DNA from: Saturnia japonica
Taxonomy: Eukaryota; Arthropoda; Insecta; Lepidoptera; Saturniidae
Direction of reading: 5' to 3'
DNA: 64,000 bases
NCBI GenBank assembly: GCA_033032175.1
Contig: CM065322.1
Location: forward strand, 744,001 to 808,000
In this document: piece by piece, positions 37,901 through 47,040 of the stretch
How positions within the stretch are numbered: position 1 is the stretch's first letter
Layout of the letters: the number at the start of each line of letters is the position of its first letter
Notes under the pieces: model-generated
Database searches by the model: none
Told to the model about the DNA's origin: nothing
The model's input: only the letters and a program-made list of their open reading frames with translations
Position numbers and translations under genes: made by a program

Positions 37901-40900
37901 TTCTCTTTAAGTTTTTGTTTTAAGTTACCAAATGGCTCCGATGTCGTAAGATTTGAAATTTTGGCAGCGATAATGGACTTTAGATTTTTGACTGGTACAC
38001 TAAATTGTCCAAGCTTCTCTATAATTTTTACTTTGGATCCATCACGTTATTTCTTTCCGTGTTTATAGATCGTTGTCAAACAAACAATTTTACGTATTAT
38101 TGCCTAACAAGACAGATTCCACATTTAATTCCATGATAGGTTGTAAATAAAATTATGCTACATACATATATTTTACCACAATTTCCAGGAACATAAATTT
38201 ATTGGATCCTAGCAACGTCGTTGTAGTTTTGTAATCAATAACAAATAACACTAAAAAAATATCAAAATATGCTTTGTTACCCGTTAAACGATTTTCCCTA
38301 GTCCTTTTTTTGTGTTCGGGAATAACTTTTACTGTGTAATTACACACAAGAGGGCATATTTTCAATATAATTTTTAAACAAACAGGCTGCAGACATTGCA
38401 TGACTTTTCTTTTCAAAATTGACACAGTTAAATACAAATATGAGATATTTTCCATCCATCTACCTTTTTCCAATATCTGTGCCTTCAATACCACCGTTGT
38501 CTGCATGTATGGCTGCGTTGGTCACAGAGAATAGGTACATGTTATTAGCGCGCGGCATCTTTACTATCTTTTCGTTTATTATATTTTCCACGTATTTTTG
38601 AGTACTTCCGAAAACTATTTATCTCTTCTTCTTCCTCTTCTTCCTAACTTGGCAATTATTTCTGTTTAATGAAAATCATTACTGCCATTATCAAGTAGAA
38701 TTATGTATATAAATGACTAGCTGACCTGCGCAACTTCTTAGCGAACAGCTGCTGACTACGCGTATCTAATATGGTCAACATTGTAAGAAAATATGGGGGA
38801 GAGTGAAAACCAACGCTGTGTGTTGGTGGCGGGGAGGGGCGGGTACCCCTCACCACATATCATCAGCTGAGTCTGCCCCATTGCATAATGGTGTATTTAG
38901 GCTTAATTTATAAAATATATTTTAGTTAGGTAAACTTTTTTTGGCAATAAATTATCTACTACCTACTATTATATTATTATTTTAAGTGAGCAATACTTGT
39001 CTCTGGTAATTGATTTCTCGGAAACGGCTCCAATGTTTTACATTCCAAAATTAACCTAAATAGGCGTTTTTCTTTTTTGTGTATACTATATAAGACACTG
39101 AGCACAGCTCGCTCGCCCAGATATTTAGGTATTATTATTATGTAGGTTGAGAAGAATATGATGAAAACAAATCTTTTTGTTACATTAGGTTTTCAACGGT
39201 TCCATGAATTTATAACATATATTTATCTACAATAGGAAATAAAAATTGGAATGTTTTTAAGTCAATAAAATACTCATCGTTTCCTATGATATTTAGGTAG
39301 GTACTGTTAAAAATGATAAAACAACAATTTAGGCCAATACATTGTGATAAAAAAACATAAAAATAGTATAGAAAAACAAGTTAAATGGTTTTTATTACTG
39401 ATAATAATAGATAGGTAAGTGATAATAACTACACAATTATCAAATATACCAACAACTTTATCTTTAAAACCTATGATTGATGATAATTTGATAAAATAAA
39501 ATTTATTTAAGTACTTACATTAATAATAAGTATAATTCTGACGCGGAACAAGACGTAATACATACTTACCAAATTGATGTGGGTATAGTAAAACATAGGA
39601 CCGACATTTACAAACAAAATTAGGCCCTACTTACACTACGATACTCAGAGGCGACAAGTATCCTACACGAGTCTCGGAGACTAGTCGCCGCTGAGTATCG
39701 CACATACATTTTGCGTTTGAAGGCTCGCACACTACACTATCGGTATCCTACATGTTCGCAACATGTATCGCGATACACGGCGTGTCTTTTATGCATTATT
39801 TAAAAAAAGGTTTATATCAAAAGTACAAGGTGTCCAGAAAGGGTATCGGGTATTTGTTTTCGCGCCATATTCGAAACGGGGCGTCTAAAGGGTGCGGGGA
39901 GGGTTTCGTGGCTTCCGCCATTTTGTGGAGTTTTAGTCACGATGGAACAGTACTCGGGGACGCATCGCGCATTTTGCGTACGAGCGTATTATCGTAATGG
40001 TGATTCAATAGTGACTGCTCAACGTCTCTATCGTGCGGAATATCGTACACGCCACGCGCCAAGTGACGATAGCATTAGGAAATGGATCAGGATGTTCGAG
40101 AATACAGGTGCGACAGTTAAAATTCAAAACTCTGGTCGTCCTCGTTTAGTTCGCGATGAAGAAACAATTGAAGAAGTTGAGGCGTCGGTTCGTCAAAATC
40201 CGTCTTTATCCATCCGAAAGCGAAGCCAAGCGTTGAACATCAAAAAATCGTCTTTACATTCGATTTTAAAGAAAGACTTACATCTAAAAGCCTATAAAAT
40301 TCAATTGGTTCAAGAATTGAAGGATACGGACTATGCTAATCGACTGAATTTTGAGAACGAAATGCTGCAGCGATTTAACAACTTTAACAACATACTGTTC
40401 AGTGACGAAGCAAATTTTCACCTGAATGGTCATGTTAATAAGCAGAATGGTCGGTACTGGGCAGTGGAGAATCCGAGACGAAAGCATGAACGACCCCTGC
40501 ATAGCCCAAAGGTCGTTGTTTGGGCCGCTATGTCTGCTAAAGGCATAATTGGTCCTTATTTTCATGAAGATCAACGAGGCCGAGCAATTAATGTAAATAG
40601 TGACCGTTATTTCGATATGTTGCGAAATTTTTTGGTCCCAGAGTTGCAGGAGTTTGCAGGTTTCAACTCAAGAACGTGGTTCCAGCAAGATGGGGCCACT
40701 TGCCATACCTCAAATGACTAAATGGAAGTTGTTAACGAATTAGTCCCTAATAAAGTCATTTCGCGAAGGGGTAATATCAACTGGCCTCCCAGAAGCCCCG
40801 ACCTTAGCCCGCTTGACTATTTTGCATGGGGATACCTTAAAAGTAAGGTTTATCAAAACAATCCGACGAATCTAACCCAGTTAAAGCAAAACATCAGGTC

Positions 40901-43900
40901 AGAAATGGCAGCAATATCGATAGCTATGTGTCAACGTGTTATCGCCAATCTTCGTTTCCGTTTAGAAGAGTGCCAGCAACGTAACGGTCATCATTTGGAT
41001 AACATCATCTTTTCCAAATAATTCTCCAATTCATATGCTAATAATAAACAATAAACTTTTTTATTGCATACAAATAATTTTTGTTTCATTGAACTTACAA
41101 ATACCCGATACCCTTTCTGGACACCTTGTATTATAATTTGGGTCTAAATCAAAGTACCTACGAGGTGAGGTTCAAAAGTTCGCGGAATGGAAGGTGTTGC
41201 GGACAGCGAGCGGGGCGAGCGAATAACGATAGTCTAATAGTATAGAATGAACAAATAAATGAAATAATACGTGTTAGGAATAAGGTTTATAAATACGTGT
41301 TAGGAATAGATATAATAATATGAACTGAATATGTGTATTTTAAAACGATTAGAATAAGAATATAGCTAGTTGTAAGTTTAAATGTATAAATTTCACTAGT
41401 TGTAAGGATGAACCATGCCAGACTCGGAACATCTGGCATGGTGACTCATGGTACTGCCGAGAGCGCGCACACAGGGCGCGCGCGCTCATTGGCTGAGCGA
41501 CGCCCCGCACGGAATCCATCGCACTACCGGTTGCGAGGCAAAGGGCGAGGTTAAATATAGCGGAGAGGGCGGCAGTACTGCGATCAGTTCGAGAAACACT
41601 ACAACAACAGCAAGCAGCGAGTCTGCGATCAGTTCGAGAAACACCACAACACCAGCAACAGCAAGCAGCGAATCTACAAGCAAACTACAGTCAAGAACGT
41701 TATTAAGAAACCACATTGTTACTACGAACTACTGTAACTTTGTAAGAAACAAGAATAAAACAAGCGCTATTAATTTAGCACACATTAAAATATTGTGGAC
41801 GTCCTTTTTATTCACAATAGAAGGGTTTTAAATAAAATGAAACAATAAATCTATTTTTCTTTTCAATATAATGACCCTTAGGCTGAATACAGTTATTAGA
41901 CCTATGACTTAATGTTTGTAAACGATCGTAAAAATATTTTTTATCTTTTGCCTCAAAATGAGCCAAAATTGCCTCCTTTATTCCACGTCGTCGAAAAATT
42001 TGGGAATTGGGAAACAAATAAAAATCACTCGGGGCCAGATCTGGTCCATCCAGACCATCCAACCAAATCTAGTGATTCGAAGCCATGCGTCTGCAAAGCA
42101 GCCATTGCAACTCCGCTCTTGTGAACCGGTGCGTTGTCTTGCAAGAGCAACACACCCTTGGTCAATTATCTTCGACGTTTTTCTTGATGGCCTCCTTTAA
42201 TTTTTCTAGTATCGTTGCGAAGTATTCTCCGGTTATGGTCCTCCGTTTTCTTTGTAATCAATCAGTAATATCCCCTCACAATCCCAAAACACAATAGCCA
42301 TCAACTTTCCAGCCGACTCCGACATTTTGAATTTCTTTGGTGGTGGTGTCCTCTTTTTATGCCATTGCATGGACTCTTGTTTGAACTCAGGCTCAAAGTG
42401 ATGAACCCATGTTTCATCTCCGGTAACAATCCGTTCCAAAATCTGTGCAGGTTCGTCTCCACACAACTCCAAAAATTGTTTTTACGCATCGACGCGCTGC
42501 TGTTTCTGAAGCGGCGTGAGCATTCTCGGTACCCATCTTGCACTGACTTTTCTCATACCCAGGTGATCATGTAGGATTCGCAAAATGGTGGTATCTGATC
42601 TGATACACCAACTAATGCAGATAACTATTTTTTCTTAAAACGTGTATCCTCCAGTACAATTTTAATCACTTTTTCGACGATGTCTGATGTGGTGGCCTCA
42701 ACTGGCCTTCTTGAACGGGGGTCGTCTTCAATCGACTCCCGACCATGTTTAAAAAAACCATGCCACTTGTAAATCATTGATTTACTAGGGCACTGTTCCC
42801 CATAAACAGTTTCCATTTCATTAGAAATAGTCTGAGCGTTCTTTCCTTGCTTGGTAAGGAATTTTATCACAGCACGGTGTTCAATTTTCTCCATAGTTTC
42901 AGTTTTCTTCCGGATTGACTTATTTAGCAGGCGAGTGTTCCTAAACGAATGAAGCAATAGGGCTGAAATTCAATTTATTTACTAATGATGAGTCCCCAAT
43001 TAGTATGATACTAAGCGAGCGCCCTATCCGCACTCCATCGTCTCCATTCCCGAACATTTGGACCTCCCAGCGTACATAAACGAAAAATAATTTTAGAATA
43101 TTTGCCCATAGTGTGCCGTGTCGCGTCTCTCACAAGTCTTTCCAAAATGGCAGGCGAGCAAGATAGGAATATTCAATTTGTGCAAATACTACAATAGGAT
43201 CTATGTTTAAATAACTTTAAATTACCTAAGTGGAAATGTGCGACGGAGAGGGCTTGGGAGGAAATAGGACAGGAATTTCAAATAACAGGTTTAAATATAA
43301 AATAAAATAAAAATCTCATGGTACTTCTTCTCCTCTGGTATCACTCGACACCATTAAATTTCCATTTTTTTACCGTCCTAACGCATCAGTGTGTAATTAA
43401 AAAATGATGAAATTTCATTAATTAATTTCGTAGCTTAATGTACGAACATCGAGTAACGAGCACGTACTTATCCTACTGGGATATGACGAAAGTACCATCG
43501 CTTACATGTATCGTGATATAATGATTGCTACTGGATTTCAAACTGAATATTATGATTAAAATAAAAATACAAACGGTCTTCAAAATGTTTATATGTCATA
43601 TAAATATCACGATGAAACGTCTACATATGTTATATAAAAGCCTACCATGTCCTGGCAAATTCGGATGTAAGGCAAACCCAGTTACAAGTCTGTTCTTGTA
43701 ATCTCATCTCCTTGTTTATTTTGGTATCTCATTTTCGTATAGATTATTACAACAATATCGAGTGAGTAATCGTTTCGTACTTATTATAAAGTTTTTGGTG
43801 ACTTCAGTGTTCTATTAAAATGGTGACCACCTTAATAGAACTTTCCATGGGCTTTGTTACTAATCCATTTAACTTAAACACAAAAACCAAACTATATATC

Positions 43901-46147
43901 ATAAAATGCCACCAATCTATAAAATTAATAAAATTAAAGTGTCTTTTTGTAATAACAAAATAATAGCTTTTTACTAAATGCATAGGAAAGTATATACGAT
44001 ACCTATAACAAAATAACGTTTTAAAATGTCTAAGTATGCATAATTTTTTAACCGACCTCAATTCGAATGTATATATTTTTTAAGGATGTTCAGCCATAAC
44101 TTGTATGTTTATGAACCGATTTGTATGATTCTAATTTCGTTGGAAAGGCTGTTCCCATTTTAATTTCTAATGGACCTTGAACTTCGAAGTTACAGGGGAA
44201 AACTCGTCAAAATCATCGAAGTTGATTTCCTTATTTTGTTATTCAAGTAAAAGTTAAAAATGCATTAATTAGGTCATCTTCCTTACTTTTTTCAGAACTG
44301 AATGCAGAAAGTATTGCTTTTTTATAGTAAATTTAGCATGCGTGCAATGTACCGAGGATATGCAGAATTTTACTAATCTATAGGGGCAGCAAATTATATC
44401 TTGCACCCAGGCGGCGCGGCGGATACTTTGGCTTGTATCTGAATCTGTGACCAAGGACTTCTTGAAAAATGCTAACATAAATTCAAGTTAATTAGAAACT
44501 TTATTTAATTTACAGTGCCTTCAAATTGCTGTAACCCGTGGTGGGGTCTCGGTGGAAGACGGAAAGGTGGGCAAGTGCGGTTTACAGCTGCTCAGACCGG
44601 CGCTTTAGAGCGTCGGTTCAACGCGAGCAAATACCTGAGTCCTGATGAGAGACGGACTCTGGCTTCCACACTCAGACTTAGCGATCGCCAGGTCTGTTAT
44701 TTTTTTTTTAAATATAAATCAGAACTTATCCATAATCACACTTTATATTTTCAATATTCTGATAACACACTAAGATAAGATAATGGCATGATTATTTGCA
44801 GCGTCTAATAACAAAGAAGTTCTTCTTCCTTTATTAAGGATATTGGTTTAGAGCTGTGACCACTATTTAACCTGAACTTAAGAGACGGTTTGACCCAAGA
44901 AGATAGCACGCTAAGCCTAGTGGAAGACTGGCTCTCAAGTGCAACTGCCGGAACACACCTATTGGTGTTTGGCGGCAGATTTTCAAGTTGAGGGTGGTAG
45001 GTAACCAGACGAACATTAGAAAAATGGTTTCATCACGATGTTTCCCTTCACCGAAAGCCTGCTTATTGCAGGGATTCAAACTCACGTCGATCGACTACTG
45101 TCTGTACATGCTACTACTGAGCCGTTGTTATTTAATGACAACTGTGTTTATCCACAATTCTGCCAACGTTAAGTGAATAGATATGTTTTGTAATTATTTT
45201 TGTAATCTTCAAACATAGCTCTAACATGATGGTGGAATCTTGAGTTGCCATGTTGTGGTTTTTAATTTGATTAATAATTAACATAGGTTCTTTGTACTTA
45301 TATTATGTAACTAACGTTTGTGGCATTTTGCGTAATATAATTTTGTTATTGTGCATTCGTGAAGTGGGCTTTAAATACTTATAAACTGGAAACATGTAAG
45401 TGCTTTTACGGCGCCAAAATTATAAGGAAGAACAAGATGGCGGCTAACGTGTTAAAACAGTCCAGGATATTTTGTGGAAACTTTAAAATGCATTTACCTA
45501 GGTAGTTAGGAATTGTTTATAATTTATTTGACTTGTGCACATTAACCAAACTACGTCATAAATTAAGTAAAATGCCGCCAAAATTACATAATATAAGGCC
45601 AAATGACATAAGTTTAGTAGTTAGCCTAGTGGTCGTAAGCGCGACTGCTATGAGCGAGGTCCTGGGTTCGATTCCCAGGTCAAGCAAAGTGTTATTGGGA
45701 TTTTCTATGAAATTCGCAGGAACAGCTCGAAGTTTGGCTTTGTGCCCGATTCGTCCTATTACATTGAACCTAAAAAGACACACGGCAAACTGAGGGTTGT
45801 ACATTAGTACACTTCTGCCTAATTCTTCGGGGATACAAGCGTGATGGTATGTAAGTTTATGATCCAAAAAACTCCTCAATAGAGGAGTTATTGAACGCTT
45901 TAACCACCATTTCCGTGCTGATATTTTGCGATTTCTCCAGTCGTGTTGCTCTTCTGAAATACATAATTAGTGGATCGATTTATTTATCTAAGGTAATCAA
46001 TCGTCTTTTGTTTTTTAGGTTAAAACTTGGTTTCAAAATCGTCGCGCGAAGTGGCGTCGTACGACACCAGAGAGCGCTGACGCCGGCAGTCCGCCCACAT
46101 CCGACGAGGCCTCCGACGACGAGGTTCACATAGCCGACGAATACTAG
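28447..46147 (+). CDS. HHEX: HHEX-type homeobox transcription factor (three exons, complete coding region)
   Basis: Joining 28447-28903, 44516-44691 and 46019-46147 gives 762 nt, 253 residues plus TAG. Residues 9-18 are SFFIEDILQD, like the repressor motif at the N-terminus of Hhex proteins. The homeodomain covers about residues 168-227: RRKGGQVRF at its start, KYLSPDERR in the loop/helix 2 region, and QVKTWFQNRRAKWRR in helix 3, with Q50 and N51 present. A short acidic tail (SDEASDDEVHIADEY) follows. Length and motif order fit the Hhex family (about 270 residues in vertebrates). Intron 1 is phase 1 (AG|GTGAGT ... TTTACAG) and intron 2 is phase 0 (CAG|GTCTGT ... TTTTTTAG), falling between homeodomain positions 44 and 45, a common homeobox intron site. 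ATG 28447 is the first in-frame ATG after a TAA at 28396 and has A at -3. Expected role by family: nuclear DNA-binding regulator, often a repressor. An AATAAA lies at 46172, only 25 bp past the stop. The gene converges with jagunal downstream. Identity is strong; expression is not shown by sequence. Confidence 0.93.
29098..29240 (-). mobile_element. SINE family beta, inverted fragment
   Basis: GACAATGTTGCCCAAGATGG, TGGTACCACACTAAG, AACTGCCGGAACACACC and AACCTGAAGACGGTAGC match the inverted copies at 44893 and 25901. Confidence 0.6.
30269..31322. mobile_element. foldback-type DNA element with about 200-bp inverted repeats
   Basis: The outer ends TTTGGCGTGTTCAATAATAA, GCTAGTCAGTAGGGCTTTAG (from 30269) are mirrored by CTAAAGCCCTACTGACTAGC ... 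TTGAACACGCCAAA (to 31322). The arms extend inward through AAGTACTTTTTAATATTAAT and ACCAGTACAAAAATAGTGGC, GAATGAGGCGCC (about 30475), mirrored at 31115-31190. The centre (about 30490-31110) holds a - strand open frame (30894-31136) with no recognised transposase motif. No clear target duplication was found. It is a non-autonomous derivative of an unknown DNA transposon. Confidence 0.75.
31880..31913. repeat. compound (GA)n(TA)n microsatellite
   Basis: About seven GA units followed by about seven TA units. Confidence 0.85.
32068..32330. mobile_element. short repeat bounded by GACT(G/A)C ... GCAGTCGGGT-like ends, copy 1
   Basis: CGAAAAAGGTGG, AAACGGTTTGATGGATTTTA, GCATACGAGG, GTCTTAATTGTGGGAGTGAC, CTATATAATATTTAAGTACG and CAGTCGGGTA are colinear with 46397-46621. 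Short inverted ends (ACCCGACTGC/GCAGTCGGGT in copy 2) suggest a MITE. Confidence 0.6.
32530..32828 (+). mobile_element. SINE family beta, most complete copy
   Basis: The head GGCTCAGTAGTAGCGTGGCG carries an A-box-like start and GTGAGTTCGAATCTC carries a B-box-like motif, so it is tRNA-related. The body contains AGGTGTGTTCCGGCAGCTGC and ends GTGGCCAAATGCTAAACC. It serves as reference for the other five copies in this window. Confidence 0.7.
33578..34070 (-). mobile_element. Lep1-like Helitron, inverted copy
   Basis: It begins CCAGTTGTGCCCGCGGCTTC, with the terminal CTAG mutated to CTGG on the - strand, and contains TTGGTCCAACAGTTTCGGAG, ATTACCCGGAACAAACAG and TTACAAACTGACACTTC. It is fuller than the 18.5 kb copy. 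Confidence 0.75.
36296..36440 (+). mobile_element. Lep1-like fragment
   Basis: CGGGCGCTTTCATGGCGTAC, GCTGACTGAACCTTAAGAGA and GTCAGCAATGGCATATGTCT correspond to the middle of the Lep1-like consensus. Both ends are missing. Confidence 0.55.
39639..39775. repeat. nested palindromes
   Basis: CGATACTCAGAGGCGAC (39639-39655) pairs with GTCGCCGCTGAGTATCG (39684-39700) with one mismatch, and AGTCT-CGG-AGACT sits inside the loop. Just downstream ACATGT-TCGCA-ACATGT and TATCGCGATA form two more perfect dyads. It lies 50-190 bp left of the mariner-like element at 39826. Confidence 0.75.
39826..41128 (+). mobile_element. mariner-like DNA transposon with perfect 32-bp TIRs
   Basis: The ends CAAGGTGTCCAGAAAGGGTA (from 39826; 32 bp) and the exact reverse complement (41097-41128) show no mismatch. 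They are flanked by TA on both sides (39824-39825, 41129-41130), the IS630/Tc1/mariner target duplication. Length is 1303 bp. It encodes one transposase frame with a single stop. Perfect TIRs and an almost open frame indicate recent insertion. Confidence 0.93.
39942..41021 (+). pseudogene. transposase of the 39.8 kb mariner-like element, one in-frame TAA
   Basis: 259 codons, TAA at 40719-40721, then 99 further codons in the same frame to 41021. The N-terminal part (YYRNGDSIVTAQRLYRAEY, SIRKWIRMFE) is a helix-turn-helix region, followed by GRPRLVRDEE. The catalytic motifs are LFSDEANFHL (first D), WFQQDGATCHT (second D) and SPDLSPLDYFAWG (third D). Counting the stop as one residue, 41 residues separate the second and third D, unlike the 34 of classical mariner and of Tc1 (which ends in E). 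The stop lies between them, so a normal product would lack the third catalytic residue. Confidence 0.9.
41161..43072 (-). mobile_element. classical mariner, degraded, split by a solo LTR
   Basis: Imperfect TIRs: CGAGGTGAGGTTCAAAAGTT at 41161 and, inverted, CGCTGGGAGGTCCAAATGTT ending 43072. TA flanks both ends (41159-41160, 43073-43074). Without the 630-bp LTR plus duplication the element is about 1.28 kb, the normal mariner size. The - strand carries transposase pieces in several frames: from ATG 42894 MEKIEHRAVIKFLTKQGK, MIYKWHGFFKHGRESIEDDP; VTGDETWVHHFEPE; LQDNAPVHK near 42130; PDLAPSDFYLFP near 42050. The DET, QDN and APSD motifs are the mariner D,D34D triad. Frameshifts make it dead. 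Confidence 0.9.
41195..41819. mobile_element. solo LTR inserted in the mariner, 5-bp target duplication
   Basis: The 625 bp between GAAGG (41190-41194) and GAAGG (41820-41824) begin TGTTGCGGACAGCGAGCGGG. They contain a GC-rich promoter-like part with TTAAATATAGC (about 41551), an AATAAAAC (about 41754), and an imperfect direct repeat GCGATCAGTTCGAGAAACAC (about 41580 and 41626). Removing it and one GAAGG restores a continuous mariner C-terminal frame and 3' TIR. Orientation inferred + from the TATA/poly-A order. Superfamily uncertain. Confidence 0.75.
43073..44515. other. 3' part of HHEX intron 1, no gene
   Basis: AT-rich. A Lep1 5' scrap lies at about 43940-44015 (AATAACAAAATAATAGC, GCATAGGAAAGTATATACG). 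Near 44045-44205 there is a sequence (CCGACCTCAATTCGAATG, AACCGATTTGTATGATTCTA) resembling common moth repeats. The acceptor region of exon 2 closes the intron. Confidence 0.5.
44516..44691 (+). CDS. HHEX: HHEX exon 2 (N-terminal two thirds of the homeodomain)
   Basis: The acceptor is TTTAATTTACAG ending at 44515 and the donor is CAG|GTCTGT at 44692. The 176 nt complete codon 153 (G+TG = Val) and encode PSNCCNPWWGLGG, then homeodomain residues 1-44 (GRRKGGQVRF, KYLSPDERRTLASTLRLSDRQ). The GGQVRF and KYLSP signatures are what separate Hhex from other homeobox classes. It ends in phase 0. Confidence 0.93.
44893..45120 (-). mobile_element. SINE family beta, inverted, nearly complete
   Basis: GACCCAAGAAGATAGCACGC, TAAGCCTAGTGGAAGACTGG, AACTGCCGGAACACACCTAT, TTGAGGGTGGTAGGTAACC, GGGATTCAAACTCACGTCGA, TCGAC and CTACTGAGCC give tail to head on the + strand. 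The inverse of GGGATTCAAACTC is the B-box-like motif. Confidence 0.7.
45205..45605. repeat. MITE-like repeat M
   Basis: ATGATGGTGGAATCTTGAGT, TGCCATGTTGTGG, AGTGCTTTTACGGCGCCAAA, ATGGCGGCTAACGTGTTAAA, ACAGTCCAGGATA and AAAATGCCGCCAAAATTACA recur in part at 51190-51480 and 19075-19220. Ends of the type GGCGG...CCGCC suggest an inverted-repeat element. Non-coding. Confidence 0.5.
45606..45862 (+). mobile_element. tRNA-derived SINE, family alpha, best copy
   Basis: A-box-like TTAGCCTAGTGGTCGTAAGC (45621-45640) and B-box GGGTTCGATTCCC (45664-45676) are spaced as in a tRNA. They are followed by a SINE body (TGTTATTGGGATTTTCTATG, TTTGGCTTTGTGCCCGATTC) and a 3' end CTTCGGGGATACAAGCGTGA. It is not a functional tRNA: no closed acceptor stem is seen and the sequence continues into the SINE body. 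Confidence 0.8.
46019..46147 (+). CDS. HHEX: HHEX exon 3 (recognition helix, acidic tail, stop)
   Basis: The acceptor is a T-rich tract ending TTTTTTAG at 46018. The exon opens with VKTWFQNRRAKWRR (homeodomain helix 3, W48, F49, Q50, N51, R53), then TTPESADAGSPPTSDEASDDEVHIADEY and TAG at 46145-46147. Its 43 codons join exon 2 in phase 0. The tail is rich in Asp, Glu and Ser. Codons are GC-rich compared with the flanking intron and 3' DNA. Confidence 0.93.
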   Translation, partial: VKTWFQNRRAKWRRTTPESADAGSPPTSDEASDDEVHIADEY

Positions 46148-47040
46148 ACCGATTTCAACCGCGATTATGGAAATAAACACGATTTATGATGCCTTATAAT
46201 GCTTTCTTTGTTTCACTAATTTAATAGTTTTCTATTAATGATTAATATAATATTTTTCTAAATCATTATTGTAAAGAGGTAATTTGCATTGAGAAGATAA
46301 TCTCTAGTCTCTAGAGCTACTGACCTGATTATAAAAATTCTTTCACTGATAGAAAGCTAAGTTTTCCCTAATTTATTGTTTTTATTGTAACTTTTACCCG
46401 ACTGCGAAAAAGGAGGGTTATGTTTTTCGAGAGTATTTATGTATGTTTGTCACGCTCTGTTGCCTAAACGGCTTGATGGATTTTAGCATACGAAGTGTAT
46501 GATTCGTCTTAATTGTGGGAGTGACATAGGCTATATAATATTTAAATACGAGGTCTGAAAATCAAATGAAAAGCGAAAATTGAATAGCAAAATTATCAAG
46601 TGTTTTTTTTGCAGTCGGGTTTTTTGTTTCCTGTTTAATAATTTAGCTTGTTTATATTACAGTAGCTCGAAAAATTGATGGTACTAATAATCACAGTACA
46701 ATCCAAAGTGAACGGCAACCATCAAGAGATCGGCAGTCGCCTCTGTCGTGCGACACCGAAGCCGTGTGTGTGGATCTGTTATGGAAAGCAGAGGAGGGAA
46801 TTAGATTAACCATGATAAAGACGGTATGGCACGCTTAGCGAGGCGATGTATTTGGTAACGTCTGCATCATTAACAATGCGAACAAGGCTGGAAACCGTTT
46901 TGAGTAGTTCTTAGTGAATATAATGGTTATTTAGATGCGATTTGATAAATTTATAGCTCGGAGTAGGTACATACTATAACTGAATTATTGGTTGATAATA
47001 TATAAATTAATTTCAAGATATTTGGAAATATATACAAGTC
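46148..47040. other. HHEX 3' flank
   Basis: It contains AATAAA at 46172-46177, then AT-rich DNA. 46397-46621 is the second copy of the short GACTGC-bounded repeat. A GC-richer piece at about 46690-46790 (GATCGGCAGTCGCCTCTGTC) has no coding match. Confidence 0.5.
46397..46621. mobile_element. short repeat with 10-bp inverted ends, copy 2
   Basis: It starts ACCCGACTGCGAAAAAGGAG and ends TTGCAGTCGGGT: perfect 10-bp inverted ends (ACCCGACTGC/GCAGTCGGGT). The body (AACGGCTTGATGGATTTTAG, GTCTTAATTGTGGGAGTGAC) is colinear with 32068-32330. Confidence 0.65.

Larger units (their letters stand above)
28904..44515 (+). other. HHEX intron 1 (15.6 kb, transposon-rich)
   Basis: It lies between GTGAGT at 28904 and TTTACAG at 44515, phase 1. 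It contains SINE beta copies (29098, 32530), a foldback element (30269), a Lep1 copy (33578), two mariner-type elements, a solo LTR and palindromes. Stretches 29241-30268, 31323-32067 and 34071-39638 are otherwise AT-rich with no recognised exon. A block at 37360-37560 is GC-richer with an open frame (37357-37557) but matches nothing I know. Regulatory elements may be present but cannot be read directly. Confidence 0.8.
44692..46018 (+). other. HHEX intron 2 (1.3 kb)
   Basis: GTCTGT donor to TTTTTTAG acceptor, phase 0. It contains a SINE beta (44893), a MITE-like block (about 45205-45605) and a SINE alpha (45606), leaving little unique sequence. Confidence 0.85.

Noticed and set aside
38153..38506. 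117-codon - strand frame in HHEX intron 1
   Set aside because: Lys/Ile-rich AT-biased translation without domain signal; consistent with chance in AT-rich DNA.
45621..45690. Possible tRNA gene
   Set aside because: A and B boxes are present, but the sequence continues into a SINE body shared by two other copies and no acceptor stem closes.
46172..46177. HHEX polyadenylation signal
   Set aside because: AATAAA is present but only 25 bp after the stop, and the hexamer is common in this AT-rich DNA, so it was not listed as a separate feature.
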